Part shown: piece by piece, positions 1 through 6,297 of the stretch
Position numbering within the stretch: the stretch's first letter is position 1
Layout of the letters: the number at the start of each line of letters is the position of its first letter
NCBI GenBank assembly: GCA_026400305.1
Contig: JAPLPI010000275.1
Coordinates: 1-11,531 of the forward strand
Length of the DNA stretch: 11,531 nucleotides
Source of the DNA: Alphaproteobacteria bacterium
GTDB lineage: Bacteria > Pseudomonadota > Alphaproteobacteria > Micropepsales > Micropepsaceae
Direction: 5' to 3'
Made by a program: the position numbers and the translations under genes
Notes under the pieces: model-generated
The model's input: only the letters and a program-made list of their open reading frames with translations
What the model was told of the DNA's origin: nothing
Databases searched by the model: none

Positions 1-563
1 TGGGTGGCGGCTATGATAATGCCGCCCTGCCCGCAATGCAGGGCCATCAACTGGGCGACCAGCGACTGTCCCGCCGTGTCCAGCGCGGCGAAGGGCTCAT
101 CCAGCAGCCAAAGCGGGCGATTGCTCACCAGCAGCCGCGCCAGCGCCAGCCTTCGCTTCTGCCCTGCACTGAGATAACGGCAGGGCAGATCCGCCTGCCG
201 GGCCAAACCAACTTGCGCCAGCATCCCGGTATTCGCCGTACCGCGATAGAGCGCGGCCCAGAAGGCGAGTTGCTCCGCGACGGTCAGTTGCGGCTTGAGG
301 CCATCGTGATGGCCCAGCCAGCCGATCTTCTTGCCGCGCTCCTCGGCATCGTCGCTGTCACCGGATGCGTCCCGGACGATGAGGCGGCCCGCTGCGGGCG
401 ACAGAAAGCCCGCGATCAGGCGCAGCAGCGACGTCTTGCCCGACCCGTTGGCGCCTTCTACGGCCAGCGCCTGACCCGCGCGCACGCGGAAGGACAGGTT
501 CTCGAACAGCTGGCGGTCGCCGCGCGCGCAAGCAAGCCTTTCGGCGGTGAGGGACGAAATCAT
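1..563 (-). CDS. ccmA: CcmA, heme exporter ABC ATPase (C-terminus cut by window edge)
   Basis: ATP-binding subunit of the CcmABCD complex, which drives heme release from CcmC/CcmE during c-type cytochrome maturation at the inner membrane. Reading the minus strand from the ATG at 563 gives 187 complete codons with no stop. Visible parts are a Walker A motif (GANGSGKT, residues 38-45 approx.), the signature LSAGQKRR near 131-138, Walker B with catalytic glutamate (LWLLDEP near 151-157), a D-loop ALDT, and an end in AAT just before the expected switch histidine. The form LSAGQ(K/R)RR and the short single domain are typical of CcmA, which is usually about 200 residues, so only some 15-25 residues are missing. 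The start lies 28 bases after the phaB stop on the same strand and has no strong Shine-Dalgarno sequence, suggesting cotranscription with phaAB. ccmB would be expected beyond the left edge. The family call is firm; the exact start is less so. Confidence 0.93.
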   Translation of the reverse strand, partial: MISSLTAERLACARGDRQLFENLSFRVRAGQALAVEGANGSGKTSLLRLIAGFLSPAAGRLIVRDASGDSDDAEERGKKIGWLGHHDGLKPQLTVAEQLAFWAALYRGTANTGMLAQVGLARQADLPCRYLSAGQKRRLALARLLVSNRPLWLLDEPFAALDTAGQSLVAQLMALHCGQGGIIIAAT

Positions 564-591
564 GGGGCGGAAACTAGCGGCTCAAAAGCCT

Positions 592-1314
592 CTAGTACAT
601 GTGCTGGCCGCCGTTAATCGACATCGTCGATCCGGTGATGAAGCCACCTTCGTCCGCCACCAAAAACAGCACGCCGCGAGCGATTTCATCGGCCTTGCCC
701 AGGCGGCCGACCGGAATGCGGGCGACGATCTTGGCCAGGACTTCCGCCGGCACCGCCGCCACCATGTCGGTGTCGATATAGCCGGGCGCGATGGCGTTGA
801 CGGTGATACCCTTGGCAGCGCCTTCCTGGCCCAGCGCCTTGGTGAAGCCATGGATGCCCGACTTGGCGGCGGCATAGTTGACTTGGCCATACTGGCCGGC
901 CTGGCCGTTGATGGAGCCGATATTGACGATGCGGCCAAAGCCGCGCGCCAGCATGCCATCCCAGGCGGCCTTGCACATGTTGTAGCAGCCGCCCAGGTTG
1001 GTATCGATCACTTCGTCCCAGGCCGAGCGGCTCATCTTTTTCATGGTGGCGTCGCGGGTGATGCCGGCATTGTTGACGATCACATCCACCGGGCCCAGTT
1101 CGGCTTCGACTTTCTTGATGCCCGCGACGCAGTCATCGAACGATGAGACATCCCACTTGTAGGCGGCGATGCCGGTGCGATCGGTGAAGGCCTTGGCGCG
1201 CTCGTCATTGCCCGCATAGTTCGCCGCCACCTTGTACCCGGCATTCTTCAGCGCCAGCGAAATCGCCTCGCCAATGCCGCGCGTTCCGCCCGTCACCACC
1301 GCTACCCGTGCCAT
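592..1314 (-). CDS. phaB: Acetoacetyl-CoA reductase PhaB
   Basis: Cytoplasmic NADPH-dependent reductase that turns acetoacetyl-CoA into (R)-3-hydroxybutyryl-CoA, the PHB monomer. It is a 240-residue short-chain dehydrogenase of the usual length. The cofactor glycine motif TGGTRGIG is at residues 8-15, NNAG at 81-84, and the catalytic Ser134, Tyr147 and Lys151 (YAAAK) have normal spacing. The stretch INGQAGQYGQVNYAAAKSG and the C-terminus SINGGQHMY separate PhaB from FabG, the main alternative. The ATG has an AAAGGA ribosome site about seven bases upstream. phaA ends 89 bases upstream on the same strand and ccmA starts 28 bases downstream. The order phaA-phaB and the shared strand support one operon. 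Confidence 0.96.
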   Translation of the reverse strand: MARVAVVTGGTRGIGEAISLALKNAGYKVAANYAGNDERAKAFTDRTGIAAYKWDVSSFDDCVAGIKKVEAELGPVDVIVNNAGITRDATMKKMSRSAWDEVIDTNLGGCYNMCKAAWDGMLARGFGRIVNIGSINGQAGQYGQVNYAAAKSGIHGFTKALGQEGAAKGITVNAIAPGYIDTDMVAAVPAEVLAKIVARIPVGRLGKADEIARGVLFLVADEGGFITGSTMSINGGQHMY

Positions 1315-1388
1315 GTGTTTGTCCTTTTGCTTTTCCCTATCGGAATATCAGTTAGGCCCACTTTTGCGGGCGGTTAAACCAAAGAACA

Positions 1389-1400
1389 GTGTTGCAGTGC
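1389..1400. promoter_or_regulatory. TGC-rich motif in the phaA-phaB gap (candidate regulator site)
   Basis: GTGTTGCAGTGC lies just outside the phaA stop codon, in the 89-base gap before phaB. Its first ten bases recur exactly at 2701-2710 in the phaA-phaR interval. TGC-rich sites are reported for PhaR in related bacteria, so this may be a second regulator site, but chance recurrence is possible. Confidence 0.2.
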
Positions 1401-1403
1401 GGG

Positions 1404-2576
1404 CTAACGCTCGACTGTCAGGGCGATGCCCATGCCGCCGCCGATGCAAAGGGTGGCTAGGCCCTTCTTGGCATCGCGCTTGCCCATCTCGAACAGCAGG
1501 GTGGTCAGGATGCGAGCACCCGACGCCCCGATGGGATGACCGATGGCGATGGCGCCGCCATTGACGTTCACCTTGGCCGGGTCCCAGCCCATGTCCTTGT
1601 TGACGGCGCAGGCCTGGGCGGCAAACGCCTCATTGGCTTCCACAAGGTCCAGGTCGGCGGCCTTCCAGCCGGCCTTCTGCAGCGCCAGGCGCGATGCGGG
1701 GATGGGACCAGAGCCCATGACCTTGGGGTCCACACCGGCCTGCGCCCAGCTGGCGATGCGCGCTAGGGGCGCCAGGCCACGGGCGGCCGCATCCTTGGCG
1801 CTCATCAGCACCAGGGCGGCGGCGCCGTCATTGAGGCCGGATGCATTGCCGGCGGTGACTGTACCGGCCTTGTCGAAGGCCTGGCGCAGACCCGCCATGG
1901 CTTCGAGTGTGGCGCCATCGCGGATATATTCGTCGGTATCGACCACCGTGTCGCCCTTGCGGCCCTTCACGGTGACGGCGGCGATCTCGTCCTTGAATTT
2001 TCCGGCCTTGCGCGCGGCTTCCGCCTTGTTCTGCGAAGCGACGGCGAACTTGTCCTGTTCCTCGCGGGTGATCTGCCATTCCTTGGCGACATTCTCGGCG
2101 GTGATGCCCATGTGATAGCCATTGAAGGCATCCCACAGACCATCGCGGATCATGGTGTCGATGAATTGCAGGTCGCCCATTTTCTGACCGGCGCGCAAAT
2201 AAGCGGCATGAGTGGAAAGGCTCATGGATTCCTGGCCGCCCGCCACCACGATCTTACTGTCGCCCTGCGAAATGGCCTGGGCGCCCAGCGCCACGGTCCG
2301 CAGGCCCGAGCCGCACACCATGTTGATGCTCCAGGCGGGCGCGCCGATCGGAATGCCCGCGGCGATGGAGGCCTGCCGGGCCGGGTTCTGGCCCTGGGCT
2401 GCGGTCAGCACCTGGCCCAGGATGACTTCGGAAACTTCCTCGCCCGTCACCTTGGCGCGGTCAAGGGCCGCCTTAATGGCGATCTCGCCCAGCTTGTGGG
2501 CGGGAACCGTGGCGAAGGCGCCGCTGAAGGCCCCCACGGGGGTCCTGGCTGCCGATACGATGACGACGTCTTCCAT
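1404..2576 (-). CDS. phaA: Acetyl-CoA acetyltransferase (beta-ketothiolase) PhaA
   Basis: Biosynthetic thiolase that condenses two acetyl-CoA to acetoacetyl-CoA, the first step of PHB synthesis; cytoplasmic, tetrameric in its family. The product is 390 residues, matching the usual 390-393. The nucleophile Cys88 sits in NMVCGSG, His347 in [10 protein letters not shown] and the second acid-base Cys377 in CIGGGMGIA, the complete thiolase triad at near-standard positions. The N-terminus [15 protein letters not shown] is typical. I chose the ATG at 2576 rather than the TTG at 2615 because GGAAGG lies six bases upstream and the extra 13 residues have no family counterpart. phaB follows on the same strand, and phaR diverges upstream. 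Use in amino-acid or ketone degradation is possible, but the neighbours point to PHB. Confidence 0.97.
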   Translation of the reverse strand: MEDVVIVSAARTPVGAFSGAFATVPAHKLGEIAIKAALDRAKVTGEEVSEVILGQVLTAAQGQNPARQASIAAGIPIGAPAWSINMVCGSGLRTVALGAQAISQGDSKIVVAGGQESMSLSTHAAYLRAGQKMGDLQFIDTMIRDGLWDAFNGYHMGITAENVAKEWQITREEQDKFAVASQNKAEAARKAGKFKDEIAAVTVKGRKGDTVVDTDEYIRDGATLEAMAGLRQAFDKAGTVTAGNASGLNDGAAALVLMSAKDAAARGLAPLARIASWAQAGVDPKVMGSGPIPASRLALQKAGWKAADLDLVEANEAFAAQACAVNKDMGWDPAKVNVNGGAIAIGHPIGASGARILTTLLFEMGKRDAKKGLATLCIGGGMGIALTVER

Positions 2577-2654
2577 GAGGGGCCTTCCGCAAACGGACTT
2601 TATTACCGCGCGCAAAATGCCGCGAACGCGGGCAATGGTATAGTGTGGTAAAAA

Positions 2655-2689
2655 TCACTTTTGTTATCATGCACTTACAATGAAAGTGA
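2655..2689. repeat. 7-base inverted repeat upstream of phaA (possible operator)
   Basis: TCACTTT (2655-2661) and its exact reverse complement AAAGTGA (2683-2689) flank 21 bases; a third CACTT lies between them at 2672-2676. The arms sit in the AT-rich part of the interval, where a promoter is expected. The spacing fits a dimeric regulator binding two successive turns, but no regulator can be named. Confidence 0.35.
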
Positions 2690-2693
2690 CAGT

Positions 2694-2713
2694 CTGCCCG
2701 GTGTTGCAGTTGC
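2694..2713. promoter_or_regulatory. Candidate PhaR operator
   Basis: CTGC (2694-2697) and GCAG (2706-2709) form an inverted pair with an 8-base spacer, followed by another TGC at 2711-2713, giving three TGC in 20 bases. From memory, PhaR sites in Rhodobacter and Paracoccus are TGC-rich and of the form CTGC-N3/4-GCAG. The motif class fits but the spacer is longer, so this is a guess supported mainly by location. Confidence 0.35.
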
Positions 2714-2719
2714 TAAATG

Positions 2720-2733
2720 GCGCTGGACAGCGC
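2720..2733. repeat. Short hairpin in the phaR upstream region
   Basis: GCGCT (2720-2724), loop GGAC, AGCGC (2729-2733): a perfect 5-base stem. It could be an operator half or an RNA structure; short GC-rich stems also arise by chance in this genome. Confidence 0.3.
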
Positions 2734-2762
2734 ACGCGCAGGATGGTGTCTTATCAAAAAGC

Positions 2763-2780
2763 ACGCCTTCGGGGAGGCGT
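2763..2780 (+). repeat. Leader hairpin just upstream of phaR
   Basis: ACGCCT (2763-2768) and AGGCGT (2775-2780) form a perfect 6-base stem with a 6-base loop, ending 19 bases before the phaR GTG. No T-tract follows, so it is not an ordinary terminator. It may affect phaR translation or mRNA stability, or be an operator. Confidence 0.35.
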
Positions 2781-2799
2781 ATAAAAGTCGGGGAACTCA

Positions 2800-3381
2800 G
2801 TGGCAGACGATAAAGCTAAATTCGAAGGTCCAGTTGTCATCAAGAAGTACGCAAACAGGCGGCTCTACAACACCCAGACATCCTCCTATGTGACGCTCGA
2901 CCACCTGGCCTCAATGGTCAAGGAAGGCACCGAATTCGAAGTCCAGGATGCGCGCACCGGCGAAGATATTACCCGCAGCGTCCTGACCCAGATCATTTTC
3001 GAAGAAGAAGCCAAGGGCCAGTCGCTGCTGCCCATCAAGTTCCTGCGCCAGCTGATCCGCTTTTATGGCGACAGCTTGCAGGCCTTCGTGCCCGGCTATT
3101 TGGACATGAGCATGGACGGCTTCACCAAGAACCAGGGCGCCATGCGCGACAGCATCGCCAAGGCGCTTGGCGGCGGCAACCAGATAGTCGAGGATCTGAC
3201 GCGCCAGAACATGAAGATGTTCGAGAATGCCATGGCCATGTTCGTGCCGTTCGGCGCGGTCAAGGGCGAAGCGTCCAAGAGCGCCAAGCAGCCCGCTCCC
3301 CAGACCGACGAAGTCGCCGATCTCAAGGAAGAGATGGAAGGGATGCGCCGCCAGCTGGCCGAGCTGAGCTCACGCAAGTGA
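2800..3381 (+). CDS. phaR: PHB synthesis repressor PhaR
   Basis: DNA-binding repressor that also binds PHB. In related bacteria it sits on phasin and its own promoters and leaves DNA for the granule surface as polymer accumulates. The 193-residue product has the hallmark N-terminus IKKYANRRLYNT near residues 14-25 followed by SSYVTL. This belongs to the PHB accumulation regulator DNA-binding domain (about 12-70), with the PHB-binding domain after it (about 75-115). The tail (about 170-190) is charged and heptad-like, as in other PhaR proteins. The start is GTG with a modest GGGGA ribosome site (2790-2794); the hallmark motif lies so close that no later start is possible. It diverges from phaAB, an arrangement known in alphaproteobacteria, where the gene is also called aniA. 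Confidence 0.95.
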   Translation: MADDKAKFEGPVVIKKYANRRLYNTQTSSYVTLDHLASMVKEGTEFEVQDARTGEDITRSVLTQIIFEEEAKGQSLLPIKFLRQLIRFYGDSLQAFVPGYLDMSMDGFTKNQGAMRDSIAKALGGGNQIVEDLTRQNMKMFENAMAMFVPFGAVKGEASKSAKQPAPQTDEVADLKEEMEGMRRQLAELSSRK

Positions 3382-3395
3382 TTTTTTCCTGTCGC

Positions 3396-3427
3396 GCGGC
3401 CTTTTGAAAACCGCTACGCAGTTTTTT
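3396..3427 (+). terminator. Weak possible terminator after phaR
   Basis: GCGG (3396-3399) can pair with CCGC (3411-3414), with TTT/AAA pairing inside, and a run of six T lies at 3422-3427. A 7-base gap between stem and T-run and a 2-base bulge make this a poor intrinsic terminator. If it works, it separates phaR from the lipoprotein frame. Confidence 0.25.
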
Positions 3428-3428
3428 A

Positions 3429-3445
3429 GGCCCCACTCCGGGGCC
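3429..3445. repeat. Strong GC hairpin between phaR and the lipoprotein frame
   Basis: GGCCCC (3429-3434), loop ACTCC, GGGGCC (3440-3445): a perfect 6-base GC stem. Only three T follow on the plus strand, and no T-run follows on the minus strand, so terminator function is doubtful. The GGGG arm is also the only Shine-Dalgarno-like sequence before the lipoprotein frame, so the stem could hide a ribosome site. Confidence 0.35.
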
Positions 3446-3450
3446 ACTTT

Positions 3451-3714
3451 GGGCGCGCCATAATCCTTCTGACCTGTATTGCGCTGGCGGGCTGCCTCGC
3501 CCCCCTGAGCACGCGCGAAGCCCAATCCATCGCGTCGGAAAGATTGACCAAATATTGCGCCGGAAAGTGCGGCGCCGTCGCCCTGGGCCGCACCCAGCGC
3601 ATCAAAAGCCGCTACCTGGTAGATTTCGACGCGCCGCGCCAGCGCTTCACGGTGATTGTCGAGAATGACGGCAACGCCAAGGTCACGACATGGGATAAAG
3701 GCGCCAAGCCCTAA
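3451..3714 (+). CDS. Small putative lipoprotein frame lacking a start codon
   Basis: The frame is open from 3430 to the TAA at 3712-3714 and reads like a small envelope lipoprotein. It has one arginine, a hydrophobic run and the lipobox LAGC (GRAIILLTCIALAGC), then a soluble domain of about 70 residues including RYLVDFD and FTVIVENDG. Codons end mostly in G or C like the neighbours, arguing for a real gene. Yet no ATG, GTG or TTG lies in frame between the upstream TAG (3427) and the lipobox. A TTG at 3449-3451 is one base out of frame: one more G in the GGG at 3451-3453 would join it as Met-Gly-Arg-Ala-Ile-Ile. So this is a sequencing error, a recently broken gene or a non-standard start. I recognise no named family. 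Its stop overlaps the stop of the convergent pseudogene. Confidence 0.55.
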   Translation, partial: GRAIILLTCIALAGCLAPLSTREAQSIASERLTKYCAGKCGAVALGRTQRIKSRYLVDFDAPRQRFTVIVENDGNAKVTTWDKGAKP

Positions 3715-5293
3715 GCCCATTTCGAATCGAGTGCCGGCTCGCCGAAGTGTAAGCCCTGGAAGTAGTCGACGCCGAAATTTTGCAGCAGGGCGGCATCATC
3801 GTCCGAGCCCACCCATTCGGCCACCGTCTTGATATCGAAGTTGCGCGCCAGCCCGACCAGGGTGCGCACAAAGACCTGGTTTTCCGGCGACTGGCTGAGA
3901 TCCTTCACATAGGAGCCGTCGATCTTGACGGTATCGACATGCAGCATCTGCAGATTGCGGAATGAGGTATAGCCGGCGTCGAAATCGTCGATCGCCACGC
4001 GCACCCCCATCTCGCGCAGCTGCGAGACAAAGCGCGCATTTTCCTCGAAGTGATGCAGCGCGGCGGTTTCGGTCAGCTCCACGATCAGACGCGGCGCCAC
4101 ATCCTGCTGCTCACGCACATACTCCACAAAGCTCTGCAGCCAGGCCGGATCGGACGCTGCCGTGCCCGAGACATTCACCGCCAGGGTGATGGCGGGATAG
4201 GATTTGAGTTCGCGCACCGTGGCTTCCAGCGCGAAGCGGTCCACCAGCTGCACGATGCCCATCTGCTCGCAGGCTGGTACGAACAGGCCAGCCGTCTGGA
4301 CCGATCCATCGTGACGCACCAGGCGCAGCAGGCATTCTTAATGCGACACCTTGCGCGAACGCGCCGCCACGATGGGCTGGTAGGCGAGTTTCATGCGGTT
4401 ATCCTTCAGGGCATGCGCGCAGCATGGCTTACTGGCTGTTGGAAGCGGCGTCAGGCAGCCACACCGCGCCCACGCTGCAGTTCACCTGGGCCATGCCGGC
4501 CCGGGTTTCGATGCCGCTGCCCCGCACGGACGCACCGACACACGTAGGCGCGCAGCCACCACGGAGATTTCATTCTTGCGGCAATTTTTCAGGATAACCC
4601 CAAACTTGTTACCGGCGGTGCGGCCGATGATGTCGCTGCCGCGCAAGGTTCGGGCCAGGCGGTCGCCAGTTCCCATGAACACTTCGTCACCGGCATCGAA
4701 GCCGAAAATGTCATTGATCATAGCCAGGCGATCGACCGAGGCCACCAGGAAGGCGCAGTTACGATTTTCCGCCTTGGCCGATTCAATGGTGCCCGAAAGC
4801 TCTTGGCGCATGGCGTTGCGGTTGAGATGGCCGGTCAGTTCGTCACGGGTGGCCAGGTAGTACAGCGGCGTACTTCGCGCGAACGTTCGGTGGCGTCGCG
4901 CACCATGCCGGTCAGCCGCGCGGTGCTGCCATCGATGGCGGCAAAGCGGGTGCCTGTCATGGTCAGAGTAATCGCGCCAAGCGCAGTGGCGATCGCCACA
5001 TCGATCAGGAAAGAATTAGCGCCCTGATCGCGCGAGCTCAGCAGCGCCTGCATCTCGCGGCGGCTTTCGGTAATGAAGCATTCGAAGAAGCTGGCGGCGT
5101 TCGCGGCATCCAGGTGCAGGGGCAGGATCTCGGTGGCACCGTCCCAACGGATGGTGCCGTCCGCGACGTCCCAGTCGAAGGCGGCGCAGGCAGCGGCCTG
5201 GGCGGCAAGGCGCAGACGCAGTTCGTCATCCAGCTGGGACAGCTGGATGATCCCCTCTCGCTTCTGCAATGCGGTGTTCAACACAACCACCAT
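3711..5293 (-). pseudogene. Broken PAS-GGDEF-EAL c-di-GMP signalling gene
   Basis: Three minus-strand pieces in three frames form one family protein. The sensory PAS-like part is 5293 to about 4865 (DWDVADGTIRWDG, LTMTGTRF). The GGDEF part is about 4864-4430 (RDELTGHLNR, DIFGFDAGDEVF, GNKFGVIL). The EAL part is about 4412-3711 (LAYQPIVAA, LAVNVSG, VELTETAA, DDFDAGYTS, VKIDGSY, VAEWVG, YFQGLHFGEP). Lesions: a one-base loss near 4864; a frame change at 4523-4538, where TCGGTGCG and TCCGTGCG look like an 8-base tandem duplication; TAA at 4429-4431 where the family context suggests glutamine; an apparent linker deletion near 4412-4420; and TAA at 4338-4340 inside the EAL entry motif. The GGDEF site reads AGNKF, so cyclase activity was probably absent before decay. 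The EAL residues otherwise look complete apart from ECL in place of EAL. Function is almost certainly lost as full-length protein; the EAL piece could still be expressed from GTG at 4319. Confidence 0.88.
4523..4538 (-). repeat. 8-base near-tandem duplication inside the pseudogene
   Basis: On the minus strand TCGGTGCG (4538-4531) is followed at once by TCCGTGCG (4530-4523). Removing eight bases restores a continuous GGDEF frame (LRVSVRGSGIETRAG). A slippage duplication is therefore a simple explanation for this frameshift, although loss of one base nearby would also fit. Confidence 0.5.
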
Positions 5294-5545
5294 CCCCGAG
5301 CCCGGGTTTTCCGGCCTTTTGACGGGTCAGTATGTCCGGCGCGGACTTAAAAAAGCGCAAACCTCAAGGGCTTGGCGAGACGGAACAAGACTTGCCTTGT
5401 AGACAGGTATGCGTGTGACCGGACCCTTTGAGATCGCTGTGCGCGGAGGCCAAAAAGCCTTCGGCAGCGATGCGCGCCGAGTCGAAAAATCCAGCACCTC
5501 CAGCGGCTTTGGCAGAAGGCCGAAAGGCCTGGCCGGCAGCCGCGG
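5294..5545. other. Gene-poor stretch upstream of the pseudogene
   Basis: I see no convincing gene in these 252 bases. All frames are short or have compositions unlike the neighbours. A 28-codon plus-strand frame begins with ATG at 5332 but has no recognisable content. One neat hairpin lies at 5517-5530: AGGCC, loop GAAA, GGCCT, a stem with a GNRA tetraloop. The stretch may hold the old promoter of the decayed c-di-GMP gene. Confidence 0.45.
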
Positions 5546-5743
5546 GTGCAGGTGGAACTTGTGTGCCAGGACGAAACGCGCGGCCAGGACCCGTTTTGGG
5601 ACGCTCCACGATTGCTGCCGACTTTCGTCACCCAGGTGATGGGCCAGGCATTTCCCAAACGGCGGGAAACCGCGTCAGTGGAAACTGCGTATGGAAGCGT
5701 CATGAGCCCCCGCATGGCGCTGATTCTGGAGCGCAAGAGCTGA
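5546..5743 (+). CDS. Possible small hypothetical protein
   Basis: A 65-residue frame with no homologue I can name. The C-terminal 55 residues (DPFWDAPRLLPTF, VTQVMGQAFPKRRE, ETAYG, MALILERKS) have protein-like composition and resemble small alphaproteobacterial hypotheticals of about 60-70 residues with an FxxQVxGQ core; this is recall, not a search. Three GTG codons (5546, 5552, 5561) could start it; the last has AGGTGGA about five bases upstream and would give 60 residues. Against it, its last 69 bases run antisense to the end of the membrane protein gene at 5675-6253, a long convergent overlap. It may be a shortened remnant. Confidence 0.4.
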   Translation: MQVELVCQDETRGQDPFWDAPRLLPTFVTQVMGQAFPKRRETASVETAYGSVMSPRMALILERKS

Positions 5744-6253
5744 CGGCTTTGCAAGGCCCACAAGAGCGGCCGCGCAGAACAGAAACGTCCCCGCCTGCGC
5801 GCCCTGTTCAAGGAATGCGAGACCTGCCGCCAGCAGCGACGCGCCCGCCAGGATGGGAATGGCGGCGATACCGTTCAGCGATACGGCGATGATGGCAAGG
5901 CCGGCAAAAACCACCGGCGCCAGCGCCAGCACCCACACGCCCGACACCAAGCCGACAAGCCCGCCCACCAGCGCGATCACCAGCGCAGCCGCGATGGCAA
6001 AGTCCGGCAGCGGCCGCGCGAACAAGGCCAGCGCCACCACCATCAGCGATGCACCGCCCAGCGGCAAAAGAAACAGCCCAGCGACATCGGCAAGCCCTAC
6101 AAGGCGCGCCACGCCCAGGGCGGCGAACAGCATGGATGCAAAACGCAGATAAAGACGCGCAGCAGGCCGCAGCGGCGCGGCCAGCAGCCAGGCGCTGATA
6201 CAGGCGCAGAACAACGTCAGTGCCGCGAGGATACCCAGAGAATCAAAAGCCAT
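5675..6253 (-). CDS. Uncharacterised polytopic inner-membrane protein
   Basis: A 192-residue, strongly hydrophobic protein made almost wholly of Leu, Ala, Val, Gly and Ile. Likely membrane helices are near residues 6-27, 36-54, 57-79, 84-104, 106-125, 129-148 and 153-169, so six or seven spans, with a short hydrophilic tail (171-192). Codon use resembles that of neighbouring real genes. I chose ATG at 6253; a TTG at 6286 would add 11 residues (KIHPRAILRR after the start) and is possible. Neither start has a clear ribosome site. It begins 44 bases after the acnA stop on the same strand, so it may be cotranscribed with acnA. I recognise no transport or enzyme motif and assign no function. Confidence 0.75.
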   Translation of the reverse strand: MAFDSLGILAALTLFCACISAWLLAAPLRPAARLYLRFASMLFAALGVARLVGLADVAGLFLLPLGGASLMVVALALFARPLPDFAIAAALVIALVGGLVGLVSGVWVLALAPVVFAGLAIIAVSLNGIAAIPILAGASLLAAGLAFLEQGAQAGTFLFCAAALVGLAKPSALALQNQRHAGAHDASIRSFH

Positions 6254-6297
6254 CCGGCGCAGAATAGCGCGCGGATGGATTTTCAATCGCGTTCAGA

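Larger units (their letters stand above)
2577..2799. promoter_or_regulatory. Divergent phaA/phaR control region
   Basis: This 223-base interval must hold the promoters for phaAB (leftward) and phaR (rightward). Bases about 2630-2690 are clearly AT-richer than the flanking genes, as expected for promoters, but I could not pick a convincing -35/-10 pair in either direction. The interval holds a 7-base inverted repeat (2655-2689), a TGC-rich element (2694-2713) and two hairpins (2720-2733, 2763-2780). PhaR homologues repress their own gene in several bacteria, so autoregulation here is reasonable but inferred. Confidence 0.7.

Noticed and set aside
579..590. GGCT-CAAA-AGCC hairpin between phaB and ccmA as a terminator
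   Set aside because: The stem is only four bases and no T-run follows.
36..1146. Plus-strand frames over ccmA and phaB
   Set aside because: They are shadows of two well-recognised minus-strand genes with complete active-site motifs and have unnatural composition.
2112..2651. Plus-strand frames antisense to phaA
   Set aside because: phaA has its full catalytic triad and normal length; the antisense products match no family.
3370..3720. Minus-strand 116-codon frame opposite the lipoprotein
   Set aside because: The plus frame has a lipobox and coding-like body; the minus frame has no recognisable feature and runs into phaR.
5364..5892. Several frames on both strands, including a Lys/Ala/Pro-rich plus-strand one, considered as an SdhE- or DUF1674-like small protein
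   Set aside because: The conserved C-terminal motif of DUF1674 is absent and composition is inconsistent; no frame is convincing.
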